Source of the DNA: JAENVU01 sp038250905
GTDB lineage: Bacteria; Actinomycetota; Acidimicrobiia; IMCC26256; JAENVU01
NCBI GenBank assembly: GCA_038250905.1
Contig: JBBSBV010000002.1
Location: forward strand, 149,394-213,393
Direction: 5' to 3'
DNA: 64,000 bases
The notes under the pieces were generated by a model, which ran no database searches, had not been told where the DNA came from, and saw nothing but the letters and a program-made list of their open reading frames with translations. How positions within the stretch are numbered: position 1 is the stretch's first letter; each line of letters opens with the position of its first letter. Position numbers and translations under genes: made by a program. Below, piece after piece: positions 43,143 to 51,661 of this stretch.

Positions 43143-44447
43143 GTGAAGATCGCGATCGTCGGAACCGGCGTCGCCGGACTGGTCGCCGCCCGCGCGCTCG
43201 ACCCGGACCACGCCGTCACCATCTTCGAAGCCGACGATCGGTTGGGCGGCCACGTCAACACCATCGACGTCGAGGTCGACGGCGCGGCGCACTCGGTCGA
43301 CACCGGCTTCATCGTCTACAACGAACGCAACTACCCCGGCTTCGTCGCGCTGCTCGCGGAACTCGGCGTCGAGACCCAGGCCACGGAGATGAGCTTCAGC
43401 GTCTCGGACCCCGCGCGCAACATCGAATACAACGGAACGAGTCTCAACACCCTCTTCGCGCAGCGCCGCAACGTGGTGAACCCCGCGTTCATCCGGCTGC
43501 TGACCGAGATCGCGCGCTTCAACCGCGCCGCGCGCGCCCTGGTTCCCGACGGCGGAGCGGAGACCGGACCGACCGGCACCCGGCTTCCCTCACCGGCGAG
43601 TGAGGTGGACTCCGACGAGTCGTTGGCCGAGTTCGTCAGCCGCGGGGGGTACTCCACCGACTTCGTCGAGCGATTCCTCGTCCCGTTCGGGGCGTCGATC
43701 TGGTCAGCCGATCCCGCGACGTTCACCCGCTTCCCTGCACAGACCTACGCGCGGTTCATGCACAACCACGGGCTGCTCTCGTTCACCGGTCGACCGCAGT
43801 GGCGCACGGTCACCGGCGGCTCCCGTCGGTACGTCGACGCGCTCGTGGACCGACTCGCGGGGCGCGTCCGGTTGTCGTCGCCCGTCCTCGAGGTCGGCAC
43901 CGGTACGCCGGACGGCGCCACGAGCGTCGAGGTCGTGACCCGTCACGGCGCCGAGCGCTTCGATCGGGTCGTGATCGCGACGCACAGCAACCAGGCCCTC
44001 CGGATGCTGCGCAGTCCCTCACGCGCCGAAATGTCGATCCTCGGCGCACTCGGGTACCAGCCCAATGTGGCCACCCTGCACACCGACGAACGCATGCTGC
44101 CCGCGACGCCCCGAGCGCGTGCGAGTTGGAACTACACGGTCGATCCGGCCGGGCAGGGATCGACCGTCACGTACTGGATGAACCGGCTGCAGAACATCGA
44201 GTCGACCCGGCCCCTCCTGGTCACCCTCAACCGTCGCGACGCGATCGCCGACGACCAGGTCCTCGCCGACCTCGAATACGACCACCCGGTCTTCGACCTC
44301 GGCGCGATCGCCGCGCAACGGCGGCGCCACGAGATCCAGGGCCGTGACGGCGTCTACTTCGCCGGGGCGTACTGGGGCTACGGGTTCCACGAGGACGGCC
44401 TCCAGAGCGGCCTGGAAGTCGCCGCCGCGATCGCGGCCGAGCGATGA
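43143..44447 (+). CDS. FAD-dependent amine-oxidase-like flavoprotein (COG2907 type)
   Basis: 434 residues. N-terminal dinucleotide fold (IAIVGTGVAGLVAARAL), GG motif DDRLGGHVNT and C-terminal FAD site (GVYFAGAYWGYGFHEDGL). These proteins are regularly found with DUF1365 and cyclopropane synthase and are proposed to oxidise or desaturate fatty acyl chains. GTG 43143. Its stop overlaps the next start (ATGA), as does the following gene. Confidence 0.87.
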   Translation: MKIAIVGTGVAGLVAARALDPDHAVTIFEADDRLGGHVNTIDVEVDGAAHSVDTGFIVYNERNYPGFVALLAELGVETQATEMSFSVSDPARNIEYNGTSLNTLFAQRRNVVNPAFIRLLTEIARFNRAARALVPDGGAETGPTGTRLPSPASEVDSDESLAEFVSRGGYSTDFVERFLVPFGASIWSADPATFTRFPAQTYARFMHNHGLLSFTGRPQWRTVTGGSRRYVDALVDRLAGRVRLSSPVLEVGTGTPDGATSVEVVTRHGAERFDRVVIATHSNQALRMLRSPSRAEMSILGALGYQPNVATLHTDERMLPATPRARASWNYTVDPAGQGSTVTYWMNRLQNIESTRPLLVTLNRRDAIADDQVLADLEYDHPVFDLGAIAAQRRRHEIQGRDGVYFAGAYWGYGFHEDGLQSGLEVAAAIAAER

Positions 44448-45208
44448 GCGCCGCGTCGGTGGCCGCCTACGAGGGGACCGTCGCGCATCATCGAGTCGAA
44501 CCCGACCGGACGTTCACTCCCCGACTCTTCCTCGCGTTCGTCGACGTCGACGCGCTCCCCGGCTCGCTCGATCCGGTCCCCGGATGGTCGGCGCGCCGGC
44601 GGGCGGTCGTGCACTTCCGGCGGACCGATTTCTTCGACGGCTCCGACCGTCCGCTCGGTGACGCGGTGCGGGACCTCGTGGCCGAGCGCATCGGCCGCCG
44701 GCCGGTCGGGCGGATCGACCTGCTCGCGCACCTCCGGACCGTGGGGTGGCTGTTCAACCCGCTCGCCGTCTACTACTGCTGGACGCCGGCGGGCGACGCG
44801 CTCGACGCGCTGGTACTCGAGGTCACCAACACGCCGTGGGGTGAGCGGCACTGGTACGTGATCGATGCCACTGCCGGATCACCGGTAGTGACGCCGAAGG
44901 CAATGCACGTCTCTCCGTTCCTCCCGATGGATCTGCAGTACCGCATCTCGTGGACGCCGCCCGGGAACGCGCTGCGCCTGACGATCGAAGTCGAGCGGGC
45001 CGGCACTCGCGTTTTCACCGCCGGCCTCGAACTGCGCCGCGTCGACCTCGATCCGCGTCATGCGGTCGGTCTGCTCCTCCGCCATCCCCTGCTGCCCCTG
45101 CGGGTCACGCTCGGCATCCACCGCCAGGCCCTCGTCCTGTTCCTCCGCCGCGTGACCTGGTTCCGCCATCCACGCCCGGCCCCCACCCAGAAAGCGACCA
45201 TCCGATGA
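44444..45208 (+). CDS. DUF1365 protein
   Basis: 254 residues of the DUF1365 family, with HHRVEPDRTF at the start, GWLFNPLAVYYCWTP, KAMHVSPFLPMDLQYR and a hydrophobic C-terminus. No catalytic role is proven. It is the middle gene of a fully overlapping triplet (ATGA on both sides), which implies a joint function in lipid modification. Confidence 0.87.
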   Translation: MSAASVAAYEGTVAHHRVEPDRTFTPRLFLAFVDVDALPGSLDPVPGWSARRRAVVHFRRTDFFDGSDRPLGDAVRDLVAERIGRRPVGRIDLLAHLRTVGWLFNPLAVYYCWTPAGDALDALVLEVTNTPWGERHWYVIDATAGSPVVTPKAMHVSPFLPMDLQYRISWTPPGNALRLTIEVERAGTRVFTAGLELRRVDLDPRHAVGLLLRHPLLPLRVTLGIHRQALVLFLRRVTWFRHPRPAPTQKATIR

Positions 45209-46449
45209 CCACCCTCGCCGCACGGATCTTCCACCCGCTCCTGACTCGCGTCCGCGGGGGCACGCTCGAGGTCGTCGACTCCGACGGTGTCGAGACCTTC
45301 GGACCCGGCGCGCCGAGCGATGGGGCCGAGCCGATTCACGCGCGGGTGACCGTGCACGACCCGCGGCTGTACGAACGGCTCGTGCGGGAAGGGAGCATCG
45401 GACTGGGCACCGCATACGCCGACGGCTGGTGGGACGCCGACGATCTCACTGCGGTCCTGCGGCTCGCGCACCGCAGCCTGGCCCCGACCCACGCGGCTCG
45501 TGACCGGCTCCACCGGTGGGCCCGACCGCTCCTCGATCCGATCGCACGGCGGCGTCCGGCCGACGAGCAACGCGACGAACACAACGTTCGCTCGCACTAC
45601 GACATCGGCAACGTGCTGTTCACGCACCTGCTCGACGACTCGATGATGTATTCCTGTGCGATCTTCGACGCGTCCGACACGCCGCTGGCCGCGGCCTCGA
45701 ACGCCAAGCTCGACCGGCTCGCCGCGAGCATCGAACTCGCCGCGTCGGACCATGTCCTCGAGATCGGCACCGGCTGGGGCGGTTTCGCGGTCTACGCAGC
45801 GAGCACGTTCGGCTGCCGGGTCACCACCACGACGATCTCGGCCGAGCAGTACGAGTTCGCGAAAGCGCGGGTGCACGACGCCGGACTCGACCATCTCGTC
45901 ACCGTGCGGTCCGACGACTACCGCAACCTCGAAGGCACCTTCGACAAGATCGTGGCCATCGAGATGATCGAAGCCGTCGACTGGCGCGAGTACGGCACGT
46001 TCTTCGCTGCGTGCGAGTCGCTCCTGGCCCCCGACGGCATCGTCGCGATGCAGGCGATCGTCGTCCCCGACGCGAGCTTCGACCGCACGAAGCGCCGAAC
46101 CGACTTCATCAAGGCCGCGATCTTCCCCGGTGGTTGTCTCCCGAGCGTCGGCGCGCTCACTGCCGCCGCGGCACCGCACCACCTCACCCTCCACCACCAG
46201 GCGGAGTTCGGGCTGCACTACGCCGAGACACTGCGTCGGTGGCGCGGGAACCTCGTGGGGGCCCGAGACGCCATCGCCCGGCACGGCTTCGACGACCGCT
46301 TCAGCCGCCTGTGGGACTTCTACTTCTCGTACTGCGAGGCCGGATTCGAGGAGCGGTACATCAGCGTGGTCCAGCTCACCTACGCCAAGCCGGCGTGGCG
46401 GCCGGCCGCCTTCCACCGGTCGGCTGCCGTCCCCGAACCCGTCTCGTGA
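45205..46449 (+). CDS. Cyclopropane-fatty-acyl-phospholipid synthase-like methyltransferase
   Basis: 414 residues: family N-terminal domain (GSIGLGTAYADGWWD), then a SAM methyltransferase with VLEIGTGWGGFAVYAA, HYDIGNVLF, MMYSCAIF and IEMIEAVDWREY. It methylates double bonds of unsaturated phospholipid acyl chains using SAM. With the two upstream genes it resembles trios linked to cyclopropane or other unusual fatty acids in oxidative-stress regulons. Confidence 0.88.
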   Translation: MTTLAARIFHPLLTRVRGGTLEVVDSDGVETFGPGAPSDGAEPIHARVTVHDPRLYERLVREGSIGLGTAYADGWWDADDLTAVLRLAHRSLAPTHAARDRLHRWARPLLDPIARRRPADEQRDEHNVRSHYDIGNVLFTHLLDDSMMYSCAIFDASDTPLAAASNAKLDRLAASIELAASDHVLEIGTGWGGFAVYAASTFGCRVTTTTISAEQYEFAKARVHDAGLDHLVTVRSDDYRNLEGTFDKIVAIEMIEAVDWREYGTFFAACESLLAPDGIVAMQAIVVPDASFDRTKRRTDFIKAAIFPGGCLPSVGALTAAAAPHHLTLHHQAEFGLHYAETLRRWRGNLVGARDAIARHGFDDRFSRLWDFYFSYCEAGFEERYISVVQLTYAKPAWRPAAFHRSAAVPEPVS

Positions 46450-46469
46450 TCGTGCCGTCGGTCCGGATC

Positions 46470-46495
46470 GGTTTGGGACCGCGCAACCCGGGTAC
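46470..46495 (+). promoter_or_regulatory. SigB/SigF-type promoter for hemerythrin gene
   Basis: GGTTTG (46470-46475), 14-bp spacer, GGGTAC (46490-46495), 38 bp before the ATG at 46534. Confidence 0.75.
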
Positions 46496-46533
46496 CCCTC
46501 CCGTGTTCCGATCCCTCTCCCCCGGAGTGAACC

Positions 46534-47121
46534 ATGGCCTCAAACGGCACGCGCCAACGCGACGCGATCGCAATCATCAAGGCTGACCACCGCGAGGTGG
46601 AGCAGCTGTTCAAGGCGTTCGAGAAGACCTCCGACGGTGCGGTGGCCGCACGCAGGCGCCTCGTCGACAGCATGGTCGAGAAGCTCTCGGTGCACGCTGC
46701 GATCGAAGAGCAGATCATCTATCCGTGGGCCCGTGCACACATCGTCGACGAAGACGACCAGGTCCTCGAAGCAATCGAGGAGCACCGCGTCGTGAAGTTC
46801 CTCCTCGGCGAACTCTCGCTCACGAGCGCGGACGACGAGCGCTTCCAGGCCAAGACCACCGTCCTGATCGAGTTGGTCCGCCACCACGTGGAGGAAGAAG
46901 AGTCCGAACTGCTCCTCGACCTGCGTGACGTCGCCACCCGGGCCGAGCTGCTCGATTTCGGTCGCCAGCTCGAAGCTGCGAAGCAGACCGCGTCGAGGAG
47001 TCCCGACCTCGAGGGCTTTCTCCCGGCCATTGGCAGCGGCGTCGGCGCCGCGCTCGACCACGCACGCGATGTCGGTCGGGGTGTCGTCAGCAAGGTCGGC
47101 GCGCTCACGGGACTCGACTGA
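46534..47121 (+). CDS. Hemerythrin HHE-domain protein
   Basis: 195 residues. The HHE fold shows the di-iron ligand pattern: KADHREVE, SVHAAIEEQIIYP, EEHRVVKF and RHHVEEEESEL. The C-terminal ~50 residues are Gly/Ala-rich and variable. Such proteins bind O2 or sense iron and redox, and are common in stress regulons. ATG 46534 with CGGAG upstream. Confidence 0.88.
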   Translation: MASNGTRQRDAIAIIKADHREVEQLFKAFEKTSDGAVAARRRLVDSMVEKLSVHAAIEEQIIYPWARAHIVDEDDQVLEAIEEHRVVKFLLGELSLTSADDERFQAKTTVLIELVRHHVEEEESELLLDLRDVATRAELLDFGRQLEAAKQTASRSPDLEGFLPAIGSGVGAALDHARDVGRGVVSKVGALTGLD

Positions 47122-47134
47122 GACGTAGGTGAAA

Positions 47135-47193
47135 CGGCGGTGCAGCCGTCGACGTTCCAGGGGCAGGACCGGGACGGACAGGCTGCACCGCCG
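47135..47193. terminator. Large inverted repeat after hemerythrin gene
   Basis: A 13-bp perfect arm (47135-47147) is repeated in reverse complement at 47181-47193, 33 nt apart. It lies 13 bp past the stop codon at 47121. Possible terminator or processing site. Confidence 0.55.
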
Positions 47194-47303
47194 ACGTTCG
47201 CATACCCGACATCGCCCGCGTCCAAACCAGTCCAGGACGAAGACCGCCCGAGACGTCCTAGATTGAGTCGGGCCTTTCAGGCGTCACCGTGCGTGTGGCC
47301 GGT

Positions 47304-47329
47304 GGTTGCCGGTGACGGCAACGGGGTAT
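47304..47329 (+). promoter_or_regulatory. SigB/SigF-type promoter for the DJ-1/PfpI gene
   Basis: GGTTGC (47304-47309), 14-bp spacer, GGGTAT (47324-47329), 39 bp before the ATG at 47369. Confidence 0.72.
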
Positions 47330-47368
47330 CGACCCCGGTAACGGTTTTCTCGATCAGGAGTACGAGCA

Positions 47369-48058
47369 ATGGCACAGACACTCTCCGGCAAGCGCGTTGC
47401 CTTCGTCGTCGCCAACGAGGGGATCGAGCAGGCCGAGCTCACCGAGCCGTGGCAAGCCGTGGAGGGCGCTGGTGGTATCCCGATACTGATCGCGCCGAAG
47501 GCCGGCGAGGCCCAGGCCTTCCACCACCTCGACCCCGCGGATCGGTTCGCGGTCGACGTGACCACCGCCGACGCAGACGCCCGCGATTACGACGCGCTCG
47601 TCCTCCCGGGCGGCGTGGCCAACGCCGACCAGATCCGCACCGACGCCGCCGCGGTGCGATTCGTTCAGACGATCATCGCTCACAAGAAGCCGGTGGCCGT
47701 CGTGTGCCACGGCGCCTGGATCCTCGCCGAGGCCGGTGCGCTCGAGGGCCGGACCCTGACCTCGTGGCCGAGCCTGCGGACCGATCTGGAGAACGCCGGC
47801 GCCCACTGGGTCGACGAGGAAGTGCACGTGGACGGGAACCTCGTGAGCAGCCGCAAGCCCGACGACCTCCCGGCGTTCTGCGCAGAGCTCCTGAACCTGG
47901 TCGCGCACCATTCCAACCCGCCGATCCAGGACATCGTGAACGAAGCCCGGAACGACAATCCGGACCCGACGACCCGCCGCGAGACCCTCGAACTCGAACT
48001 CATGGAAGAGGACCGCTCCGACGAGGGCGCCGACGTGCAGATCGAACACGGGGGCTGA
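47369..48058 (+). CDS. DJ-1/PfpI-family protein
   Basis: 229 residues: an N-terminal ~180-residue class I glutamine-amidotransferase-like fold (VLPGGVANADQIRTD, nucleophile Cys in VVCHGAW) and a ~45-residue acidic tail. Known members are proteases, chaperones or glyoxalases/deglycases; general-stress YraA-type proteins are SigB-linked. ATG 47369 with CAGGAG upstream. Confidence 0.87.
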   Translation: MAQTLSGKRVAFVVANEGIEQAELTEPWQAVEGAGGIPILIAPKAGEAQAFHHLDPADRFAVDVTTADADARDYDALVLPGGVANADQIRTDAAAVRFVQTIIAHKKPVAVVCHGAWILAEAGALEGRTLTSWPSLRTDLENAGAHWVDEEVHVDGNLVSSRKPDDLPAFCAELLNLVAHHSNPPIQDIVNEARNDNPDPTTRRETLELELMEEDRSDEGADVQIEHGG

Positions 48059-48070
48059 AGCCGAACCCTC

Positions 48071-48135
48071 CTCACCAGGTCCGCTCACCAAGGGGTCCAC
48101 TCACCAAGGGGTCCACTCACGAAGGGCCGCTCACC
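48071..48135. repeat. Tandem repeat of ~16 bp
   Basis: Two perfect copies of CTCACCAAGGGGTCCA (48084-48099, 48100-48115) are flanked by degenerate copies (48071-48083, 48116-48129). It spans the gap between convergent genes and the last codons of the STAS gene. Confidence 0.8.
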
Positions 48136-48497
48136 ACTGCCGCGCCGAGACGGGTGAGGTCGAGCATCCAGACGACCCGGTCGTTCGGGTGTTCGATCGC
48201 GAAATCCATCCGCAGTTCGGCGGCCATCTGGTGCACCCGGACCAACGCTGCGAGGCCGGCGCTGTCCATGAAGGACAGGCGGGTCAGGTCGAGAGTGATC
48301 GAGTTCAACGGCAGCATGATGAGCGCGCGGAGGTGGCGTTCCAAGCCGGGTGCCGACTCGAGGTCGAGCTCGCCGGAGACCGCGGCAATGACGCGCCCGG
48401 TCTCGTAGCTCACCTCGCAGGCGAAGCCCCGTTCGTCGTCCTCGTCGTCCTCGGCATCGGACGAACTTTCTCTCGTGAGCGTGGAGTTGTGGTTCAT
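48117..48497 (-). CDS. STAS-domain anti-sigma factor antagonist
   Basis: 126 residues. A ~30-residue acidic N-tail (SSSDAEDDEDDE) precedes the STAS fold (VSGELDLESAPGLERHL, LTRLSFMDSAGLAALVRV with target Ser). ATG 48497 has GGGAGCG upstream. Isolated from the sigma operons, so it may feed another signal into the same network. Confidence 0.85.
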   Translation of the reverse strand: MNHNSTLTRESSSDAEDDEDDERGFACEVSYETGRVIAAVSGELDLESAPGLERHLRALIMLPLNSITLDLTRLSFMDSAGLAALVRVHQMAAELRMDFAIEHPNDRVVWMLDLTRLGAAVVSGPS

Positions 48498-48599
48498 GAC
48501 TGCGCTCCCAGGGGTCGAGTGTCGGAGTTGGGTCGCACGCACAGTGCCCGCGCGAACGAGCCGTCAAACCCGCTCTGCGGTGCCCGATAGGTTGCGTCC

Positions 48600-49304
48600 A
48601 TGACCCGACCCCGTGCCGTCCTGTTCGACGCGGGTGGCATCTTCCTCCTCCCGCAATCGGCCCGCATCGCCGCCGCGTTCGGTCGCGCCGAACTCGATGT
48701 CACCCCCGCCCAGTTGGTCGACGCGCACTACCGCGCCGCGGCCGAGTTCTCGACGACCCTCGACGTCGACCGCGACTGGGCCGGGAGTTGGCAGTCCTAC
48801 CTCGACACCTACGTGGCGGCGTGCGCGGTCGTCCCGGAAGATCGCGAGGAGCTGCACCGCCACCTCGACAGCGAGTTCGCGGATGCCGCGCTCTGGTTGG
48901 AAGTGATCCCCGGGGCCCTTACCGGCCTGCGGGCGATCGCGGACACCGGTGTGGCGCTGGGCGTGGTGTCGAATGCCGACGGCGAGATGGCGGCGCGCCT
49001 CCGTACGCTCGAGATCCTCCAGGTCGGTCCCGGCCTGGGCGTCGAGGTCGCCTGCGTGATCGACTCCGGCGCCGTCGGGGTGATGAAACCGGACCCGAGG
49101 ATCTTCGAACTCGCCCTCACCGCGATGGGAATCGCGGCCGCCGACGCCTGGTACGTCGGCGACATGCCGGCGTTCGACATCGTCGGCGCGCGGCGCGCCG
49201 GTTTGCGTCCGTTCCTCATGGACCCGCTCGGGCTCCACCACGATGCCGACTACGACCGCGTCGGGTCACTCGCCGAACTCGCCGACCGCGTGCTGGCGGC
49301 GTGA
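48600..49304 (+). CDS. HAD-superfamily hydrolase, atypical motif I
   Basis: 234 residues. Motif I is LFDAGGIF: the nucleophile Asp is present, but the second Asp of DxD, needed as acid/base in phosphatases, is Gly. Motif II LGVVSNADGE, motif III KPDPRIFELAL and motif IV YVGDMPAFDIVGARRAG are normal. Could be a dehalogenase-like or altered phosphatase. ATG at 48600; first of a run of same-strand genes. Confidence 0.85.
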   Translation: MTRPRAVLFDAGGIFLLPQSARIAAAFGRAELDVTPAQLVDAHYRAAAEFSTTLDVDRDWAGSWQSYLDTYVAACAVVPEDREELHRHLDSEFADAALWLEVIPGALTGLRAIADTGVALGVVSNADGEMAARLRTLEILQVGPGLGVEVACVIDSGAVGVMKPDPRIFELALTAMGIAAADAWYVGDMPAFDIVGARRAGLRPFLMDPLGLHHDADYDRVGSLAELADRVLAA

Positions 49305-49347
49305 ACACCCGGTTTGCCGGACCCCGAGCGGGGGCAGACCTCGCCGT

Positions 49348-49815
49348 ATGAGCGCCGATCGGTTCGATCTCGACTCGGCGCGTCGCGCCGCCGCCCGCGA
49401 CGAAACTGCGATCTGGGTAGGACGCCTGCTCGCGAGTCCCGGCAGCGATAATGCGGTGCTCGCGGCGGCCCTGGCCCAGGAGCAGCACTGGTGGCTCGGT
49501 CCGGTCCGGATTCCGGTCGGCGACCTCGTGCGCCTCGCCGGTCCGGAGGACGACGTGCTCTGCGAGATCGACACCGACGAGTGGGAAGCCGATGTAACGG
49601 CCATGACCGAGAGCGTGGAGGGCGGCTGGGAGCCGCCGCCGCTGCTGGCCGAGTTCCAGGACGGCCGGCTCCTGCTCCAGGACGGCAACCACCGGTACGA
49701 GGCACTGGTACGCGAAGGCGCGGCCGACGCGTGGGTCCTTCTCTATTTCGGTACTCCGGAGGCTCGCGATCGCTATCGCGACGACCATCCGGCGCCAGGT
49801 GGGCTCGTCCGATGA
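49348..49815 (+). CDS. ParB/sulfiredoxin-like domain protein
   Basis: 155 residues. The recognisable motif is LLLQDGNHRYEALVREGA, matching the G-N-H-R loop of the ParB/Srx fold. It lacks a DNA-binding HTH, so it is not a partition protein; nuclease, ATPase or nucleotide-binding roles are known in the fold. The stop overlaps the SDR start (ATGA), implying a joint function. Confidence 0.75.
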   Translation: MSADRFDLDSARRAAARDETAIWVGRLLASPGSDNAVLAAALAQEQHWWLGPVRIPVGDLVRLAGPEDDVLCEIDTDEWEADVTAMTESVEGGWEPPPLLAEFQDGRLLLQDGNHRYEALVREGAADAWVLLYFGTPEARDRYRDDHPAPGGLVR

Positions 49816-50756
49816 CCGGCGACGGCTCGACCCGCGTGCTCGTGACCGGCGCGACCGGTTTCGTGGGTGGTCACGTCGCCGAACGACTCGTCGGACTCGG
49901 CCACGACGTGCGGGCGATGACCCGTCACCCGGATCGCTATCACGGCTTCGGGACCGCGGTCGCCGGCGACATCTCCGACCCCGAAAGCCTGCGCCGGGCG
50001 CTCGACGGCTGCCGGGCCGCGTACTACCTCGTCCACTCCCTCGACGCCACGGACTTCGCGGATCGCGACCGCGTCGGGGCCGAACAGTTCGCGGCTGCCG
50101 CGGTCGGGGCCGACGTCGAACAGATCGTCTACCTCGGCGGCCTCGGCGACGACGGCGACGACTTGTCGCCGCACCTCCGTAGCCGACGTGAGGTCGAGCA
50201 GATCCTGCGCTCCGACGCGCCGACCACCGCCCTCCGTGCCGCGATCGTCGTCGGTGACGGCGGGATCAGCTGGGAGATCCTCCGCCAACTCGTCGAGCGA
50301 CTGCCGGTGATGCTCACGCCCCGCTGGGTCCAGACGCGCACGCAACCGATCGCCTTGGCCGACGCGCTCACGTGTCTCGTCGGCGTCCTCGGCCGACAGG
50401 AGACCATCGGCCGCGCGTACGACATCGGCGGTCCCGACGTGACCACCTACCGAGACATGCTGATCACGGTCGCCCATCTCATGGGTCGGCGTCGAATCAT
50501 CATCCCGGTGCCGGTCCTCTCCCCGCGCCTCTCCTCGCACTGGCTCAACCTCGTCACCGACGTCGACATGACGACGGCCCGGTCCCTGGTCGACTCGCTC
50601 AGCAACGAGGTGGTCGTGCGCGATCACAGCATCGATTCCGTGATCGGCACCGACGCCATGCCCTACCGGCCGCTAGCGTTTTCGGCCGCGGCAGCCGCCG
50701 CGCTCGCAGCTCGCGAGCACCGGCTCCGATCCGCCGTCAGCCATGCAACTGCCTGA
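49812..50756 (+). CDS. NAD(P)-binding atypical SDR (NDUFA9-like)
   Basis: 314 residues: VLVTGATGFVGGHVAERL (cofactor loop), AVAGDISDPESLRRAL, IVYLGGLGDDG. The catalytic YxxxK motif is absent, typical of atypical extended SDRs. Role not known. The start overlaps the ParB-like gene, and the CPBP protease starts inside its 3' end. Confidence 0.82.
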   Translation: MTGDGSTRVLVTGATGFVGGHVAERLVGLGHDVRAMTRHPDRYHGFGTAVAGDISDPESLRRALDGCRAAYYLVHSLDATDFADRDRVGAEQFAAAAVGADVEQIVYLGGLGDDGDDLSPHLRSRREVEQILRSDAPTTALRAAIVVGDGGISWEILRQLVERLPVMLTPRWVQTRTQPIALADALTCLVGVLGRQETIGRAYDIGGPDVTTYRDMLITVAHLMGRRRIIIPVPVLSPRLSSHWLNLVTDVDMTTARSLVDSLSNEVVVRDHSIDSVIGTDAMPYRPLAFSAAAAAALAAREHRLRSAVSHATA

Positions 50757-51417
50757 ACTCCTGGTGCCGACCGGCGCCCGCCTCCCCGTCGAATCCGCAC
50801 CGGCCCTGCGCCGCCGCCGGATCGCCGTCGGCACGACCCTCGCCGTCGGAGCGGTGTTGCTCCGAGCGACGATCACGACACCCCGCTCGTCCGTGCGCTT
50901 CGGCGGCTTCGGTCTCCTGCTGGCAGCGACGTGGATCATCGGGGGTCTGCTCGCGGGTCCGCTGCGCGCACCACCCCCGACCCGTACCCGGCGCAACCGC
51001 CACGAAGCCGTCGAAGCAGCAGCCGTCGGCGTGATCGCCTTCGTGGTCTTTCTCGGCGCCAACCTGGTGGCGAGGCACATCGCTGTTCTGGCCCACGCGC
51101 TGAACTCGCTGTTGCCGAGGACGAGTACGAGCACATCGGTCCTGGTGATCGCGGTCGTCGCGACCAACGCGGTCGCCGAGGAGTACTTCTTCCGGGGTGC
51201 GCTCCACGCCGCTTGCGCAAACTGGAGGCCCGGCGCGGCCACGGTGGTCGTGTACACGCTGCTCACCGTCGTCACGTTGAATCCGGCGCTCGTCGTGGCG
51301 GCCGCGGTGATGGGGACCGTCTTCAGCCTCGAGCGACTCGCCACCGGTCGCGTCTTCGCGCCTGCGGTGACGCATCTCGTGTGGGGACTGTTGATGCTCC
51401 TCGCGTTCCCGCGCTGA
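50743..51417 (+). CDS. CPBP-family (CaaX protease-like) membrane protein
   Basis: 224 residues, about six helices. Motif I of the Abi/CPBP group is VAEEYFFRGALH (EExxxR), and motif II is reduced to PAVTHLVWGL. Such proteins are membrane metalloproteases. It overlaps the previous gene by 14 bp. Confidence 0.8.
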   Translation: MQLPELLVPTGARLPVESAPALRRRRIAVGTTLAVGAVLLRATITTPRSSVRFGGFGLLLAATWIIGGLLAGPLRAPPPTRTRRNRHEAVEAAAVGVIAFVVFLGANLVARHIAVLAHALNSLLPRTSTSTSVLVIAVVATNAVAEEYFFRGALHAACANWRPGAATVVVYTLLTVVTLNPALVVAAAVMGTVFSLERLATGRVFAPAVTHLVWGLLMLLAFPR

Positions 51418-51452
51418 CCGTGCGCTCGCGGCTCCCGGTAGCCTCACGGCCG

Positions 51453-51617
51453 GTGAGAGACGAGCAGCAATGGGAGACCTGCCGGCGGTGCGGTCGCGAT
51501 GCGCTCGTCACTTGGCGTCGGACCTACGTCCACAGCGGGCACGGCCGGCTGCGCGCCAGCGTGCGGGTCGACGTTCGATGCGTCGATCCCGGCTGTCCCG
51601 GGACCCGCGGCGACTGA
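51453..51617 (+). CDS. Small zinc-ribbon protein, 54 aa
   Basis: From GTG 51453, 54 residues with two Cys pairs: ETCRRCGRDA and DVRCVDPGCPG. The spacing suggests a zinc ribbon. No membrane segment. Short, so moderate confidence; no known family. Confidence 0.5.
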   Translation: MRDEQQWETCRRCGRDALVTWRRTYVHSGHGRLRASVRVDVRCVDPGCPGTRGD

Positions 51618-51661
51618 GCCGGGGTGACTCACTCGCGAGTCGGTGCTCTCCCGCACCAGGT

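Noticed and set aside
48071..48135. Possible CRISPR-like array
   Set aside because: Units are contiguous without spacers; simple tandem repeat. No cas genes are present.
48544..48570. GGTTTG-N15-GGGCAC upstream of the STAS gene at 48497 (minus)
   Set aside because: The -10 lacks the T of GGGTA; not counted as a stress promoter, although position is suitable.
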